From Fragilaria crotonensis (taxonomy: Eukaryota > Bacillariophyta > Fragilariophyceae > Fragilariales > Fragilariaceae), in the NCBI GenBank assembly GCA_022925895.1, contig JAKSYS010000692.1, positions 1-32,781 on the forward strand: a DNA stretch of 32,781 bases, in the 5' to 3' direction. This document shows positions 21,701-32,739 of the stretch, one piece after another. The notes under the pieces were generated by a model. The model did not search any database. It was not told the DNA's origin and saw only the letters and a list, made by a program, of their open reading frames with translations. The stretch's first letter is position 1. Each line of letters opens with the position of its first letter. The translations under genes and the position numbers were made by a program.

Positions 21701-24319
21701 TTGTTACATGCATCACCGTCGGCTCACTCGCCGAAAGTTGATCCCAGTCCAAGCTTATCATATGCAAGGTTTTGGGGCAATCAATTTCATGCAGCACGTG
21801 CTGTCTTCAGTCAGTCATCCATCGTTGGCTCCATCGCGTCTTTAGGCTCAATCGCGTCTCTACCAGCCAAATCAGAGGAAAGATGTACACGGAGGTAAGG
21901 GTCAGGTCATCACAAAAGTTTACCTAGGCGATGGAAACGATGGAAGGCGAGATTCCGAAACAGGTCTAGGTCACAAAAATTTATTTGCCCAGTTGCTTGA
22001 GACGAAAGCAAAGGAAAAGTCTTTTGGTCCCTCAATTGCGTGCCATATAGCCCAGTCGAAACAAATGAATTAGGTTAAATGCGAGCACGGTTAGGTAGCT
22101 TCAGCATAACTAACAAAGGGAAGTTAGATAATCGAGTCTGAGGAAGGTGTTGGGGCAAGACGTAGAAAGTAATCGAAAATTTAATTAATGACGGAAAGAA
22201 AGGTTTCAAGTACCAACTCGACTTCTCATATTCATGAATTCATGAATTGCTAGATAGTGTTTGGTTTTTAATGCTCAATATTCAATACTCGCAGCTTTTG
22301 TCTTATCAGCACAAAGGATTCCACACTTTTTGAAAGGTCGTATCTCAGGTCAAGACGAGGATGCTACATGTTCTTCGCACATTATGTGCCTGCGCTTTGC
22401 AACTGCAGACACGTCATCTTGTACGTATTTGTCTCGCTAGTCGTAGGAAGTGATTTCAATTTCGTTTGTGAAGTTGGTAGTAACAACATGGAACACTCAT
22501 CTCTCATGAAAAAGCCTTGGACTTCCCGCCTTTTAGGTGATACTTTTTCGATCGACCTGCACGCGCCATGGAGTGATTGACTAAGCCATTTTCAAATTCA
22601 CCATCTTTGTAAATTCGAGGAATCTGTTTGACGCAATCGCTTCCTTATGTGATCATTAACCCCGTCAAATACCTTTCGAAGCGTTGGCGAATGTGGTTCT
22701 GTTTACAAGAGATCGTGATATTAAAAAGATATGCAAATCCGTTTATATCTTCGGGTAGATTGTCCATGCAATTGCGATACAAAGCCAATGCTTCTCAAAA
22801 TCAATCGCATTCCGTTGTTTCGACATCTTTGCCTGGAGTTATCATTCCCTTCTGATATCATTGAGCCGAAAGAATTAAGACCAGACACAAATTTGAAAAA
22901 GGAGGCTCGAATCTCAATCTGAAATGAGGACATAATTCGTGCCAATGAGCATTTCGTCTCCACTCAACCTACGCTTCCTCCCACCCAACATCCGATTTTA
23001 TACCTCTATGAACTTGCGTTTTCTTCATCTCGGTGACGGGCGCTTGAATTCAGAAAGGTCGATCACATAACAATACGGTAAAATAAGAAACTCGAGTAAC
23101 TATCCTCCAATTTCGGAACTGTATGCAAAACATGGTAAAGCATCGAAGGACTGACAATCTTGTGCAAGATATTAAACATTCTAATTATATGAGATTGCGT
23201 CGAACAATCCTCCGAACCTGAATGAAACGAAACTTCCGTCCAAATCCAAAGCAATCTGCAAGAAATAAACCAAATATCTGTTGCGTATCGAACGTATGTG
23301 TGATAGACTTCCGACTTCCGTTGGGTAGAAATACAAAACAAAAGATAAACAGGAAGATAAGAATAAACTATATTCCCTGAGATAAATTCTCTCGTTCCCA
23401 TCACCAAACCAAAAAGTATTCAATGATCATTTTGGCAACAAGGATTCAAGAGCAACATTTTCATGATTGAGAAATCTTCATGCTTGATCTTGAAAATCAC
23501 GAGTTTCTCTTGCGCTTTCTTTTGTGTCGTCGCAATACTTCGTAAAGTGGTTACACCCGAACATTATAGATATTCGATTTGTTGGAATTTCAACAAGACA
23601 ATTTAATATGTGTTGATATATTTTTAGGATGTGTGTTTTGCGTAAGGTGTTCCTTCGATTGTCTCTGCGTTGGATTATTTGGCATATGCGCCATTCGTAT
23701 ATGACCTCAAGAGTGTAAATGGTCATGGCTCTGTTGCTGACAACACATAACTGTTAAAATTTAGTGTGCCGGTGAAGGCATGTCCATTTATTGGTAAGGG
23801 CTTGATTTGTCGTCAACGTCAAATCACGATCTCGTTCAGCTTACAAATTTCAATAATGAATTATCCTCTTTAGATGCGCAGAAGTGTTTAATGGAATGAA
23901 GAAAGAGGGATCAGTTTCTTCTATTGATTCTGATCATGCCAATGCCTTACAAGTAGGTATACATTTTGAAGCCACACGATTCGCATGGCAAGCTCTTTAT
24001 CTATAAAAATAATAATTCTGAAACCTAGTAGTGGTGCATTTGTTTCGGACCAAGTTGTGGAGTACGAAAGGTCGCTCGTGACACGTTGATGCCTCAGTAC
24101 CGGTACCAAGCAGGGATTTCCTCGATGGATGAGTCAAAGGGGGTCCTATTCGTGTAGACTGTAGGATGCATGGAGGAACAAGTTCGGTCTGCCCTCTGCC
24201 CCAAGAGTCATACGTGGACGGCCGTGCACGGAGACAATTCTGTTCTGCATGATAAACATCCCGAGGAACAGAGAGTGCCAACGTCATGTTATCTTTGTCC
24301 AATTGTTGCGATCACTCTT
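21701..24319. other. Gene-free stretch, nothing recognised
   Basis: About 2.6 kb of moderately AT-rich sequence without any open frame matching a known family. Several frames of 60-115 codons exist on both strands but look like chance openings. A small palindromic run TTCATGAATTCATGAA lies near 22231-22246. No tRNA or other RNA gene was recognised. Confidence 0.35.
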
Positions 24320-24585
24320 CACTCTTGTCTTTGTCTGAGTCCGGAATCCCGACTCGTCAGTGGGTGTTTTTAAAGCAGTCTCGAGTCCGGACTCATATCA
24401 TACAGAAGCAGCGAGCGGTATGTAGAAATATTGAGTATCCTTGAGGCCCATCACTCTTGTCTTTGTCTGAGTCCGGAATCCCGACTCGTCGGTACGCTGT
24501 TTTTTAAAGCAGTCTGGAGTCCGGACTCATATCATTCAGATGCAGCGAGCGGTATGTAGGAATATTGAGTATCCTTGAGGCCCAT
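24320..24585. repeat. Tandem duplication of a 132-nt unit with GAGTCCGGACTC palindrome
   Basis: Direct copies at 24320-24451 and 24452-24585 share CACTCTTGTCTTTGTCTGAG at the start and CCTTGAGGCCCATC at the end. Each copy contains the perfect 12-nt palindrome GAGTCCGGACTC (24383-24394 and 24517-24528) and an imperfect palindrome GAGTCCGGAATCCCGACTC upstream of it. Confidence 0.9.
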
Positions 24586-24632
24586 CCAAATATGGCTAGA
24601 AGAACTCGCGTCTCAAAGTTGACCCCAGGTCA

Positions 24633-24755
24633 CTTTTTTCTTAAAAAAAGACCGACCTAACGGGAGAAATAAGCCCTGTAAAACACATCAACTGTTAGTT
24701 TTTTTCTAAAAAGACCGACCTAATGGGAGAAATTAGTCCTATAAAACACATCAAC
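24633..24755. repeat. Tandem duplication of a 63-nt unit
   Basis: Two direct copies share TTTTTTCT-TAAAAA-GACCGACCTAA, GGGAGAAAT and TAAAACACATCAAC. The ACCGACC words start at 24651 and 24714. T-run and A-run lengths differ between copies. Confidence 0.85.
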
Positions 24756-24939
24756 AAGGGATCGAACTTTTTCCTGGTGAATAACAAATTTGGCGTGGTT
24801 GAAGCTATAGCAAATCCAGGAACCTCAAGATATCGTGCAATTCATGTGATGAGCCAACACTTGCTCTTTCTTATCAAGGGCAATCTAATTGATGAGAATA
24901 AAATGAGGGAATGCCTACCTTTGTAATGGCAACTACTAT

Positions 24940-25092
24940 GATACATGCTATTGCAATACTGCAGTACTTTTTTCTTGGTTCTCCAAGCAAATAGGTGTAT
25001 TTGTGCCTCCAATGAAGATACATGCTATTGCAATACTACAGTACTTTTTCTTGGTTCTCCAAGCAAATAGGTGTATTTGTGCCTCCAATGAA
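24940..25092. repeat. Tandem duplication of a 77-nt unit
   Basis: Copies at 24940-25016 and 25017-25092 both begin GATACATGCTATTGCAATAC and end TGTGCCTCCAATGAA. They are almost identical, differing by one substitution and a T-run length (six versus five). Confidence 0.9.
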
Positions 25093-25098
25093 ATTCTT

Positions 25099-25485
25099 CA
25101 TATCTTTAATCTTCAGACAACTTCAATCTGGACAGCACAGAGTCCAAGCATGGTGCACTAGTTAGTAATGTGGCAGTATATCATCTCTGAGCAGAGTGTT
25201 GCATGCAAGGATGTACTTTGTCTCCATGATGGTGGTTCTGTAATGTCCTCATTCTCTTCCAATAGTATTGAGAGAAAATCAAACAAACAGGCATATCTTT
25301 AACCTTCAGACAACTTCAATCTGGACAGCACAGAGTCCAAGCATGGTGCACTAGTTAGTACTGTGGCAGTATATCATCTCTGAGCAGAGTGTTGCATGCA
25401 AGGCTGTACTTTGTCTCCATGATGGTGGTTATGTCATGTCCTCATTCTCTTCCAAATAGTATTGAGAGAAAATCAAACAAACAGG
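25099..25485. repeat. Tandem duplication of a 193-nt unit
   Basis: Copies at 25099-25291 and 25292-25485 both begin CATATCTTTAA-CTTCAGAC and end AATCAAACAAACAGG. They differ at only a handful of positions, including A-run length near 25241 and 25455. Confidence 0.9.
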
Positions 25486-27960
25486 TCTCTTTTTTAACCT
25501 GTACTAGGACACAAAGTTCATTATTAAAGATCTTTCCTTCCAAGAACCAACAGAAGGATGAGATGCAACTCTTACAGGATCTGAACTGTACTCTCAAAGC
25601 ATTTACCCTAGTACCAACCTGGGTGGCAACATCAATTGCAAGTGGTCATGTATTCCAGATGGGTTGTCAACCAGCCAACTCAAGCATCCTCCCAGGAGAA
25701 AGAGAAGTAAGTGATAGGCAGTTTGGTGTCATCAATAAATAGTATTATAATGAGCATGTATCCAACCCATATATCCCACTTCCTTTTCTTTCTTGGTATC
25801 TTGTACGTTCCTCCAACATCCAAGTCCTGGTTCTCCACCTGCCAGACACTAAGATTCAAGGTCAAGTGTTTTGTGTCCACTGTAGTCACTTGTTTTTGAT
25901 TGTTGCCATCAGCTTCTTTCCGCTTGTTGACACCCAATATAAAGTCATCACATTGTCAACATTCTTCCCGTATGACCGACAACTTCACAAGAAGCTCGTC
26001 GGGGTCTATGTCACAACCACCACGGTTGCCATGGCATTGCCAGCATCAACCTGCTGCCCCTTTTTCGGCTTTCCCTTTTTCTTCCTCCTCTGACAAGGAG
26101 GCTTGCAAGGCTTTCCTTTCTCCAAAGGAGGCAAAGCACCGACAACTGAAAGAGAAATGCTGTCACTGGCAGCAGTTTTGGCCTGCCCCACTTGAACAAT
26201 TCTCATCTTTGCAGCAGTGAATTTTCTGTACCGATGGTTTGTATGATTGATATGGGAGTCCTTCGCTTCATCAACCCTCCTCCCACATTCCATCGGGATG
26301 GGATAAAGACATACAGTGTTGGATCACACGGCCATCCAGCTGATGGCCACACCGTGACCAAATTTGACCGCCGTGCCATAAAACTTGGTAAACTTATCCG
26401 GTTTCAAACCGTGTACATTTGGGAGGATGAAGAATCATTTGGCCCTGCAGCCCAGGACATCCTCAGTCTACATACTGTACCATGCAAGGCATTGTGCACA
26501 TCAAAGTGCGACAAGTTCCCAAGGTTGTTGCTCATGCCAATGGAGTAGCCAAACCGTTGTCAACAGCACTCCACCTTTGCAAGAGAACAATGTTCAAGGC
26601 GCGCAATCGCAAGATTTTGTAGTCAATATCATCAGCATCGTCGTTGACCTCAGAACCCTTGTGAAGGGCAGTCGCAAGTTCTGACCGGTCCACCATGCCG
26701 TCAGCCATGCCAATCACTTCCTTTCTGTTGACAGAATTTGACAGAGTCGGAAGGGCTTCACCGTCCACCATTGGTGACACCGGCTGCAAACCCGAGTTCC
26801 CCTCAGTGCTGTCCTTGATCACAGAGTACACCTGCGGAAGCAACGACTCCCAAGAGTTACCATGTTAACTACCAAGAAATTACGGAGGATGCCCTTGTCT
26901 ACATATCCATTTGCAGAGTAGGGAGCCATTCTGAGGAACTTGGTGCCAGACTCTTCCATTAGCACAGGAGGATCCTGGTTCCAATTGCCAACATAGTCCC
27001 CACCACATCAGCCAATATAGCCCTTGTAGTCCCCTTTGCTTCCGACTTCCGAAGCTCAGAACAGTGTCTCGTGAGCCTCAAGCCCATCACATCTGATGTG
27101 TCAATATTGACAACGATGTCAACAAATGAGTCTTTGTCGGATCAACGATCCAACAAGACTCGGATAGCTCATTATGACGGTGACATCCATCAGCAAAGAG
27201 GCCGCCCTTTTTGCGCTGTTGGAACAGAGAAGGAGCCGCGGGTACAACCGTCAGAATAATTTGCACAATGACCCGTTAACTCAGTAAAGGACCGCTAAAC
27301 AAAAGTAAAGGACAAAACATAACGGCCGTCACAAGTCACTTTCCTGGGCGGTCAAGTGCCCGGAACACCGACATCTCTCTTGTGACGTTCCCTTTGACAG
27401 TAGAATACCCCTCAATGAGGAAGGAACAAATTTGCAGCCCTGCAAACCAATTTCCTGCCTGACAATTGCTCACAGGAACTCCACTTGGTTTTCAATGCGC
27501 GAATAGAGCATTTGGAACTGGTCATGCTGCTGGTCAGGAACATTCTCATGATCCATCACCAACTTGATTGCCTTATCAAACATTGTATCACTGTTGCTTA
27601 ATTCAATGCATCGGAACACACCACATGTTTCTGTCTAATTTGCATGGATTCTGTTCGCAACATCCCGTGAATACGAATCATGAATCTCATGACTTCCCCT
27701 TCTATAAATGGCATCCAACCTCTACTGGCTTGAAGACTCGCTTTCATCATCATCATCCACTAACACGTCTTCCTCCCTCTGATGATGATTCATGTTCACC
27801 GCTGTTGTAATCATCCTCGCGCATGTCTAGGATGTAGTAGCCATGATTATCCTCCTCATCAGAGTTATCAAATTCAGAGTGATTCATCCTATTTCTTTGT
27901 GTTGCCAGCGCTCTTGCAACTTGCAACAACCTTATCTTCTTCCTAACAGTTTTTGTCAAC
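25486..27960 (-). pseudogene. Eroded coding-like stretch, unidentified (minus strand)
   Basis: Several minus-strand frames look protein-like in composition but are broken and match no family I recognise. From the right: 27753-27959 (acidic, SEFDNSDEEDNHGYY), 26870-27010 (VGNWNQDPPVLMEESGTKFL), 26532-26843 (DDIDYKILRLRALNIVLLQR), 26006-26293 (a Lys-rich RRKKKGKPKKGQQ segment) and 25680-25937 (FILGVNKRKEADGNNQK, then VENQDLDVGGTY). Their order on one strand, with stops and shifts between them, suggests the remnant of one long gene, possibly of a mobile element. The call is speculative; plus-strand frames in the same place look less protein-like. Confidence 0.3.
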
Positions 27961-28960
27961 TTTCAGTGACAATCATTGACTGTTTTGACTCCAAGTCTGA
28001 GTGATCCCTGCCTTTCTCTGTTGATGTTTCCTCCGCTGGAAGCTGCAAGTATATTATAACCAGCAAGAAATGCCAATGGAACTATCAAGAAGTAGGGCAA
28101 CAATTGATGAGCAGGTTGTACCATGGAAAGGACCAACCAATGAACTAGCAACAAGAGGAGTCAGAAAATTCTGGAAACCATTCTCAAAATGGGTGGGAAG
28201 CGATTAGAATGCAAGGAAATGACGTCAACATTTTTGTCACAGAACTTGAGTTTTTGGAATCTTGATTTTCTCACTTCACCTGGAGCAATTTTTCAAGAAG
28301 CACGTATTCAAAACTTCATCATAGATACAGAACATAAATCTACCCGACATTTGTTTGAACAGACATAAAAATCTTCCTGCATTGATGTGATAATAACATT
28401 GAAAATCTCAACTTCTTCCGTCCCAAAACACCACAATTTTACCACTTTGTGGTCAACGCCATGGTTTGTTTTGTTTTCATTGCTATAATCCCTGATGATG
28501 CTTGCTTTGTGCTCCTTTTATCTGCATTCACTGACTCATTCCATCTCTTCATTGTTGTGTAGGAGCCAGAAGTGGTGTTCTTATCAGAAGTTTCCGAGCC
28601 AAAGCCTGTGATGGATGTTTTTTGTGATGACGTTACAACTTACTTTTTCTGCCCTTGGACTTCAGCCATTGTTTGCCCATCCTCTACAGCATGAAGCAGC
28701 TATGTAACTTGTTTGTTATTCTTGAGATGCTGTGTTAACTTGTTGATTGTTTTGTTTCTTGATCAGCATTATGCAATAGAATATAGTAGGTCTACTTCTA
28801 CTCGAGAAAAACAACACACAAAGTGAACACCCTGCCTGGTTATGAGCGACAAAACAACCAGCATGACGTTCTCTACGATCTTTTTTATTGCGTTTCATTG
28901 CTTGCTTGTTTGCCGTTCTTCGTTGTCATTTGTCTGCAATGACAAATTAGGATGGTGACA
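27961..28960. other. Gene-free stretch
   Basis: About 1 kb with no supported gene. AT-rich. A small hairpin (ATTTGTC and GACAAAT arms) lies at 28928-28947, just before the satellite array. Confidence 0.35.
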
Positions 28961-29660
28961 TTAGTGGTTGAAAATTGTACATTATGCATAATGCCGCTCT
29001 TCTAAGTGACGGCGGCATTAGTGGTAGAAAATAACCCACTAATGCTGCTCTAGTAGCATTCATACCAGGTACCTGGTACCTGGCATGCATACCCCGCTCT
29101 TGTACGGGACGGCGACATCAGTGGTAGAAAATTATCCACTAATGTCGAACTTATACGGGACATCGACATTAGTGGTAGAAAATTATCCACTAATGTCGAA
29201 CTTAAGGGACATCGACATTAGTGGTAGAAAATTATCCACTAATGTCGAACTTGTACGGGACATCGACATGAGTGGTAGAAAATTATCCACTAATTTCGAA
29301 CTTGTACAGGACAGCAACATAGTGGTAGAAAATTATCCACTAATGTCGAACTTGTACGGGACAGCGACATAGTGGTAGAAAATTATCCACTAATGTCGAA
29401 CTAGTACGGGACATCGACATTAGTGGTAGAAAATTATCCACTAATGTCGAACTTGTATGTACGGGACATCGACATTAGTGGTAGAAAATTATCCACTAAT
29501 GTCGAACTTGTGGGACAGCGACATAGTGGTAGAAAATTATCCACTATGACATAATGTCGATCTTATACGGGACAGCGACATTAGTGGTAGAAAATTATCC
29601 ACTTATGTCGAACTTGTATGATATGACATACGGGACAGCGACATTAGTGGTAGAAAAACT
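28961..29660. repeat. Hairpin satellite, 13 units of about 50 nt
   Basis: The block GTGGTAGAAAA (or a one-base variant) occurs at 28965, 29021, 29121, 29172, 29221, 29272, 29322, 29372, 29423, 29478, 29526, 29584 and 29647. Core spacing is mostly 48-51, rising to 55-63 at the right end. The consensus unit is a hairpin with 12-nt arms CGACATTAGTGG and CCACTAATGTCG around the loop TAGAAAATTAT. Units are separated by a spacer like AACTTGTACGGGACAT. The two leftmost units are diverged. An open frame across the array is an artefact of the repeat. Confidence 0.95.
29051..29083. repeat. Left 33-nt flank repeat of the hairpin array
   Basis: It begins TAGTAGCATTCATACC and ends with the overlapping palindromic core CCAGGTACCTGGTACCTGG. 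A copy with one mismatch lies at 29665-29697 in the same orientation. The left copy sits between the second and third hairpin units. Confidence 0.9.
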
Positions 29661-29664
29661 TTTG

Positions 29665-29697
29665 TAGTAGCATTCGTACCAGGTACCTGGTACCTGG
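29665..29697. repeat. Right 33-nt flank repeat of the hairpin array
   Basis: Direct copy of 29051-29083 with one substitution (TTCGTACC for TTCATACC). Similarity continues a few bases into a TGCATAC segment. It abuts the last, half hairpin unit. Confidence 0.9.
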
Positions 29698-30105
29698 TGT
29701 GCATACTCCCACACTCCACAGATCGCAGTATCGTACATGTATGCACAAATTGGATGCAAATTGAATTTCAAACAAACATTTAAAACCACCCACATGAACT
29801 GTCAAAACGATCTCTACTATCGGTAGTAGTATAGGTCTACGTTTGAATTGCTGCTGTCCTGACAACAGGCTGCATCTAAGGGTGCCAAAACTAAGTACCA
29901 TAGTTGATACAAGAATTTTTTCTCATATGTATTGAAAAATTTCAGGATTCCCAAATGTAGTTCAGATTCCTGAAGTTTTGTTCAGGTTTACTTATTTAGT
30001 TCAGGATTTGGAAGTTTGCAGTTTCCTCATTTTTATGAAGAAAATTTTGCACTCCTGAACTACTGCAGTATTATTCCTGAGCTTTTTCTTCATAATTTCG
30101 ACATC
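29698..30105. other. Gene-free stretch with recurring TTCAG/CTGAA words
   Basis: No gene. Between 29940 and 30085 the words TTCAGG, TTCAGATTCCTGAA and CCTGAAC recur about seven times on alternating strands, a diffuse short-repeat texture. Confidence 0.35.
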
Positions 30106-31080
30106 AATAAAAATGCTGGTACTGTATGCGCTGTTTACGATGTACTGGAGCATGGTGTATTGTAGATTGTGTATTGTGTACGGAGTGTTGCTTCTGTGCG
30201 CCATACAGTATACGAGTACAGTAATACAGCTTTTTACAGTTTCTGGCATACGGTATTCGGTGCAATATTCGGTCTTCTATTGTTTACAAGCATGGTGCAC
30301 ATTTCATGGTCTACTGTAGACGGTCTACGTTCTACCACGAAGTATGGTAGTATGGTTTGTCGCGTCTATCGCTCACTGGGTTATATGTTATATGGTACAA
30401 GTAGGTACTTATGTATGATATACAAGTATCCGAACTCCGGAGTATGAAGGATGGTGGTGTATTGTGTTGTATTTTGTATGCTTGTTGTGCATGGCACCAG
30501 GCGTTGCGGTGTATCGTATGGTGTGCTGCATGGTTTTGTGTATCAGCATTTAGTGGCGTAGTGGCGTACTACAAGCCCTGGTATGGTTCATTCATAGTAC
30601 CGTACGTTGTTGTGCGTTGTGTGTTGTTTGTGGTACGGAGTCTTACTGGAATACAGTCTACTAGTCCTACTATCTTTTCTGGTGCAATACGGTCAGTTTT
30701 TATGGTGGTACTCCGAGTACTGTACGTCGTATTGTGAACTACAGTTCTTGTGTACTGGTAGTGTACTGTCGATGGTGCAGTATGCGTATGGTATGGTGGC
30801 ATACGGTATGATATGGCGCGGTTTATGGTGTCGTGTACGGAGTGTTGTACTGGTACGGTGCTTCATGTACATGGTAAGGTGGTGTATTGCGTACTGCATA
30901 GCTACTCGTATGACAAATGATGCCAAGTGTCTGCGCGTTTTACACCGTTCTTGCGCATGCGAGAGCGATCCGAAGAACGGCATTCCGTACCAGGTGCATG
31001 TACATTGTACTATGCATAGTACTACAAGTATGCATACTTCTGGTTTGTTCGTAGAGAGAACATGATACTACGCTGTAGAT
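30106..31080. other. GTAC/GTAT-rich low-complexity tract
   Basis: Almost 1 kb dominated by TGGTA, GTAC, GTGTATTG and similar words, with a strong G+T bias on the plus strand. Open frames here (up to 152 codons) are rich in Cys, Val, Tyr and Trp simply because of this composition. No gene is called. Confidence 0.5.
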
Positions 31081-31399
31081 CTTACGTAAAAAAGGTATTG
31101 TAGGTGGAATATGTCATATACACAGATTTATTCTTTCATCACCAATACCAGTGCATGCTGTACGTTTCTACTGGCTTCGAAAATGCAAACGTATGCAGCC
31201 ATGGTATTGCGCTTCGTAGAACCCTACCTGCGAATTTTTGTACGAAGTATCACATCAATTCGTTCGTTGTTTTGTGAACTCCACCACTTGCTGTCACCCC
31301 CAATTGAATACTCCATTCTTTGGCACCTTCGCCCCTTCTTCCTCTTCCCACCAAGCACACTTTGCTCTCCTCGTTGGTGAGTTGTTCCTGCTGATTGTT
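31081..31399. other. Gene-free stretch
   Basis: Nothing supported. A 89-codon frame at 31111-31380 has no recognisable domain. Confidence 0.3.
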
Positions 31400-31436
31400 T
31401 GAGTGTTGATTGATTTGTTCAATCAATCAACACTCA
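31400..31436. repeat. Perfect 16-bp inverted repeat (hairpin)
   Basis: Arms TGAGTGTTGATTGATT (31400-31415) and AATCAATCAACACTCA (31421-31436) are exactly complementary around the loop TGTTC. No adjacent gene explains it. Confidence 0.9.
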
Positions 31437-31472
31437 TGATGAGTTTGAGGTGCTCCTGTTGTGTGGGTACTG

Positions 31473-31785
31473 CCTCCTACGTACAGTACTCATTTCGGTA
31501 TCACCGATCACCGACCGCAGTACTGTAGTACTTGGAGTATCTTTGAGGCTACGGTGAACCAGCAGTACTACTACTCATGTACTCCAGTACTCCAGTACTC
31601 CAGTACACTCCTCCACTGTGATACTGCTGCATTGTACAGTACTGTGTTACCTACAGTACTCATGACAATGGACTGCAGTATTCGGAGTAGCCTGAGGCTA
31701 CGGTAGACCAGTAGTACTTCTACTGATCTCCCTCTACTCCACTATGACGCTGCTGAATTGTACAGTACTGTGGTGATGGCATTGT
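31473..31785. repeat. GTAC-rich tract containing a diverged ~145-nt duplication
   Basis: Two diverged copies follow each other. GAGTAT-TTTGAGGCTACGGTG...CAGTAGTACT is at about 31533-31575 and recurs at about 31685-31727. CTCCACTGTGATACTGCTGC...TGTACAGTACTGTG is at about 31611-31647 and recurs at about 31737-31772. Between them are tandem CAGTACTC units (31579-31605). Confidence 0.75.
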
Positions 31786-32169
31786 ACACCAGTACTAGTG
31801 CAGCTGCTGATGTTCCGATCCAGTTGAAGACAAAGATCGTCATTGTTCTTGTCCTGTCGTGGCACCTTCATCCCGATGTACTTCTACAGTAGGCTGGCAG
31901 CAGTATGCTGCTGCTTCATTGTATTGCTTACAGGCAGGCTGGTACTATTGTTCTTTCTTGTTGTTGTTTTGCATTCAATCTCACATTGTCCGCCTTTGTT
32001 CTGCTTTTTCTTTTAGGCTGCTTGTGACAATGAATGTTGAGTGCCTCATTTTGTTGTGCTTTGATGGAAAATGGGCTTCTTCTGTTTGTGTGCTTCGATT
32101 GAGCATGTAAGGCAATCAGACTTTCAGAATCTATATTCGGTCACCTGCGAGAGATTCTCATTGATATGA
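31786..32169. other. Gene-free stretch
   Basis: No gene recognised. Confidence 0.3.
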
Positions 32170-32739
32170 GTGAATCAAACCAGGTTGATCTACCGGTATA
32201 GGTCCTGTTTGTCAGTTGTCTGTTTGCATGCTCAAGAGTTGTATACACACAACCAGTTGCAAGATCATTCTTATTTAAACCAGCAAAATGTTGCACAATC
32301 CATCACTGTCCCAAGTCTCTCGCAAACCAGCAGCTGCTATGAATGTGGTGTAAATTCATCCTGCCCTGCCCAGGAAAAACAGCCAACAAACAATTCATAC
32401 ACGTTTATTCCAGTAGGCAACAAAGCATCAAAAAAGGTGGAGGAACCGGATGATTGCAAAGCTCCTCAAGCTATGACTGTACTGATGCCACTTCCTCTCC
32501 CAATCCATGCCAGCAAAAAACCAAATCTATTTTACGTGCCTATGACAAAGGGGCATTTGACTCACACAGACGGGCTCCACACTGGGAGGTGTAGTAGCTC
32601 GCAAAGATCTGTCTGATGGAACTTGTGGCCAAGCCAAATTCACTGTTGTTGAAATAATCTCAAATGGATCGCATACTACTCAGTGTGCGCTGCTTAATCC
32701 TCCGGTAGCTTTCACGGAAAATGGAAGCATTGGCTGAGA
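32170..32739 (+). other. Possible coding region, unidentified
   Basis: A plus-strand frame open from 32170 to 32616 becomes protein-like in its second half (NSYTFIPVGNKASKKVEEPD, then PNLFYVPMTKGHLTHTDGLH). It can be continued in the next frame by a small indel in the GGGAGG run near 32585, giving GVVARKDLSDGTCGQAKFTV and running to a TGA at about 32739. I recognise no family. It may be an exon or an eroded mobile-element gene. Confidence 0.25.

Noticed and set aside
21420-21845. Plus-strand frame of 141 codons
   Set aside because: Mostly a translation of the minisatellite, with no domain and no supporting context.
29085-29372. Open frame of 95 codons with a repeated VVENYPLMSNL motif
   Set aside because: It is a translation of the hairpin satellite; the unit length is not a constant multiple of three and the frame drifts.
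28961-29660. CRISPR-like regular repeat array
   Set aside because: The intervals are themselves repeats rather than unique spacers, the repeats are diverged, and the DNA is eukaryotic with no cas genes.
30607-31065. Plus-strand frame of 152 codons rich in Cys, Tyr and Trp
   Set aside because: Composition follows directly from the GTAC/TGGTA-rich low-complexity tract.
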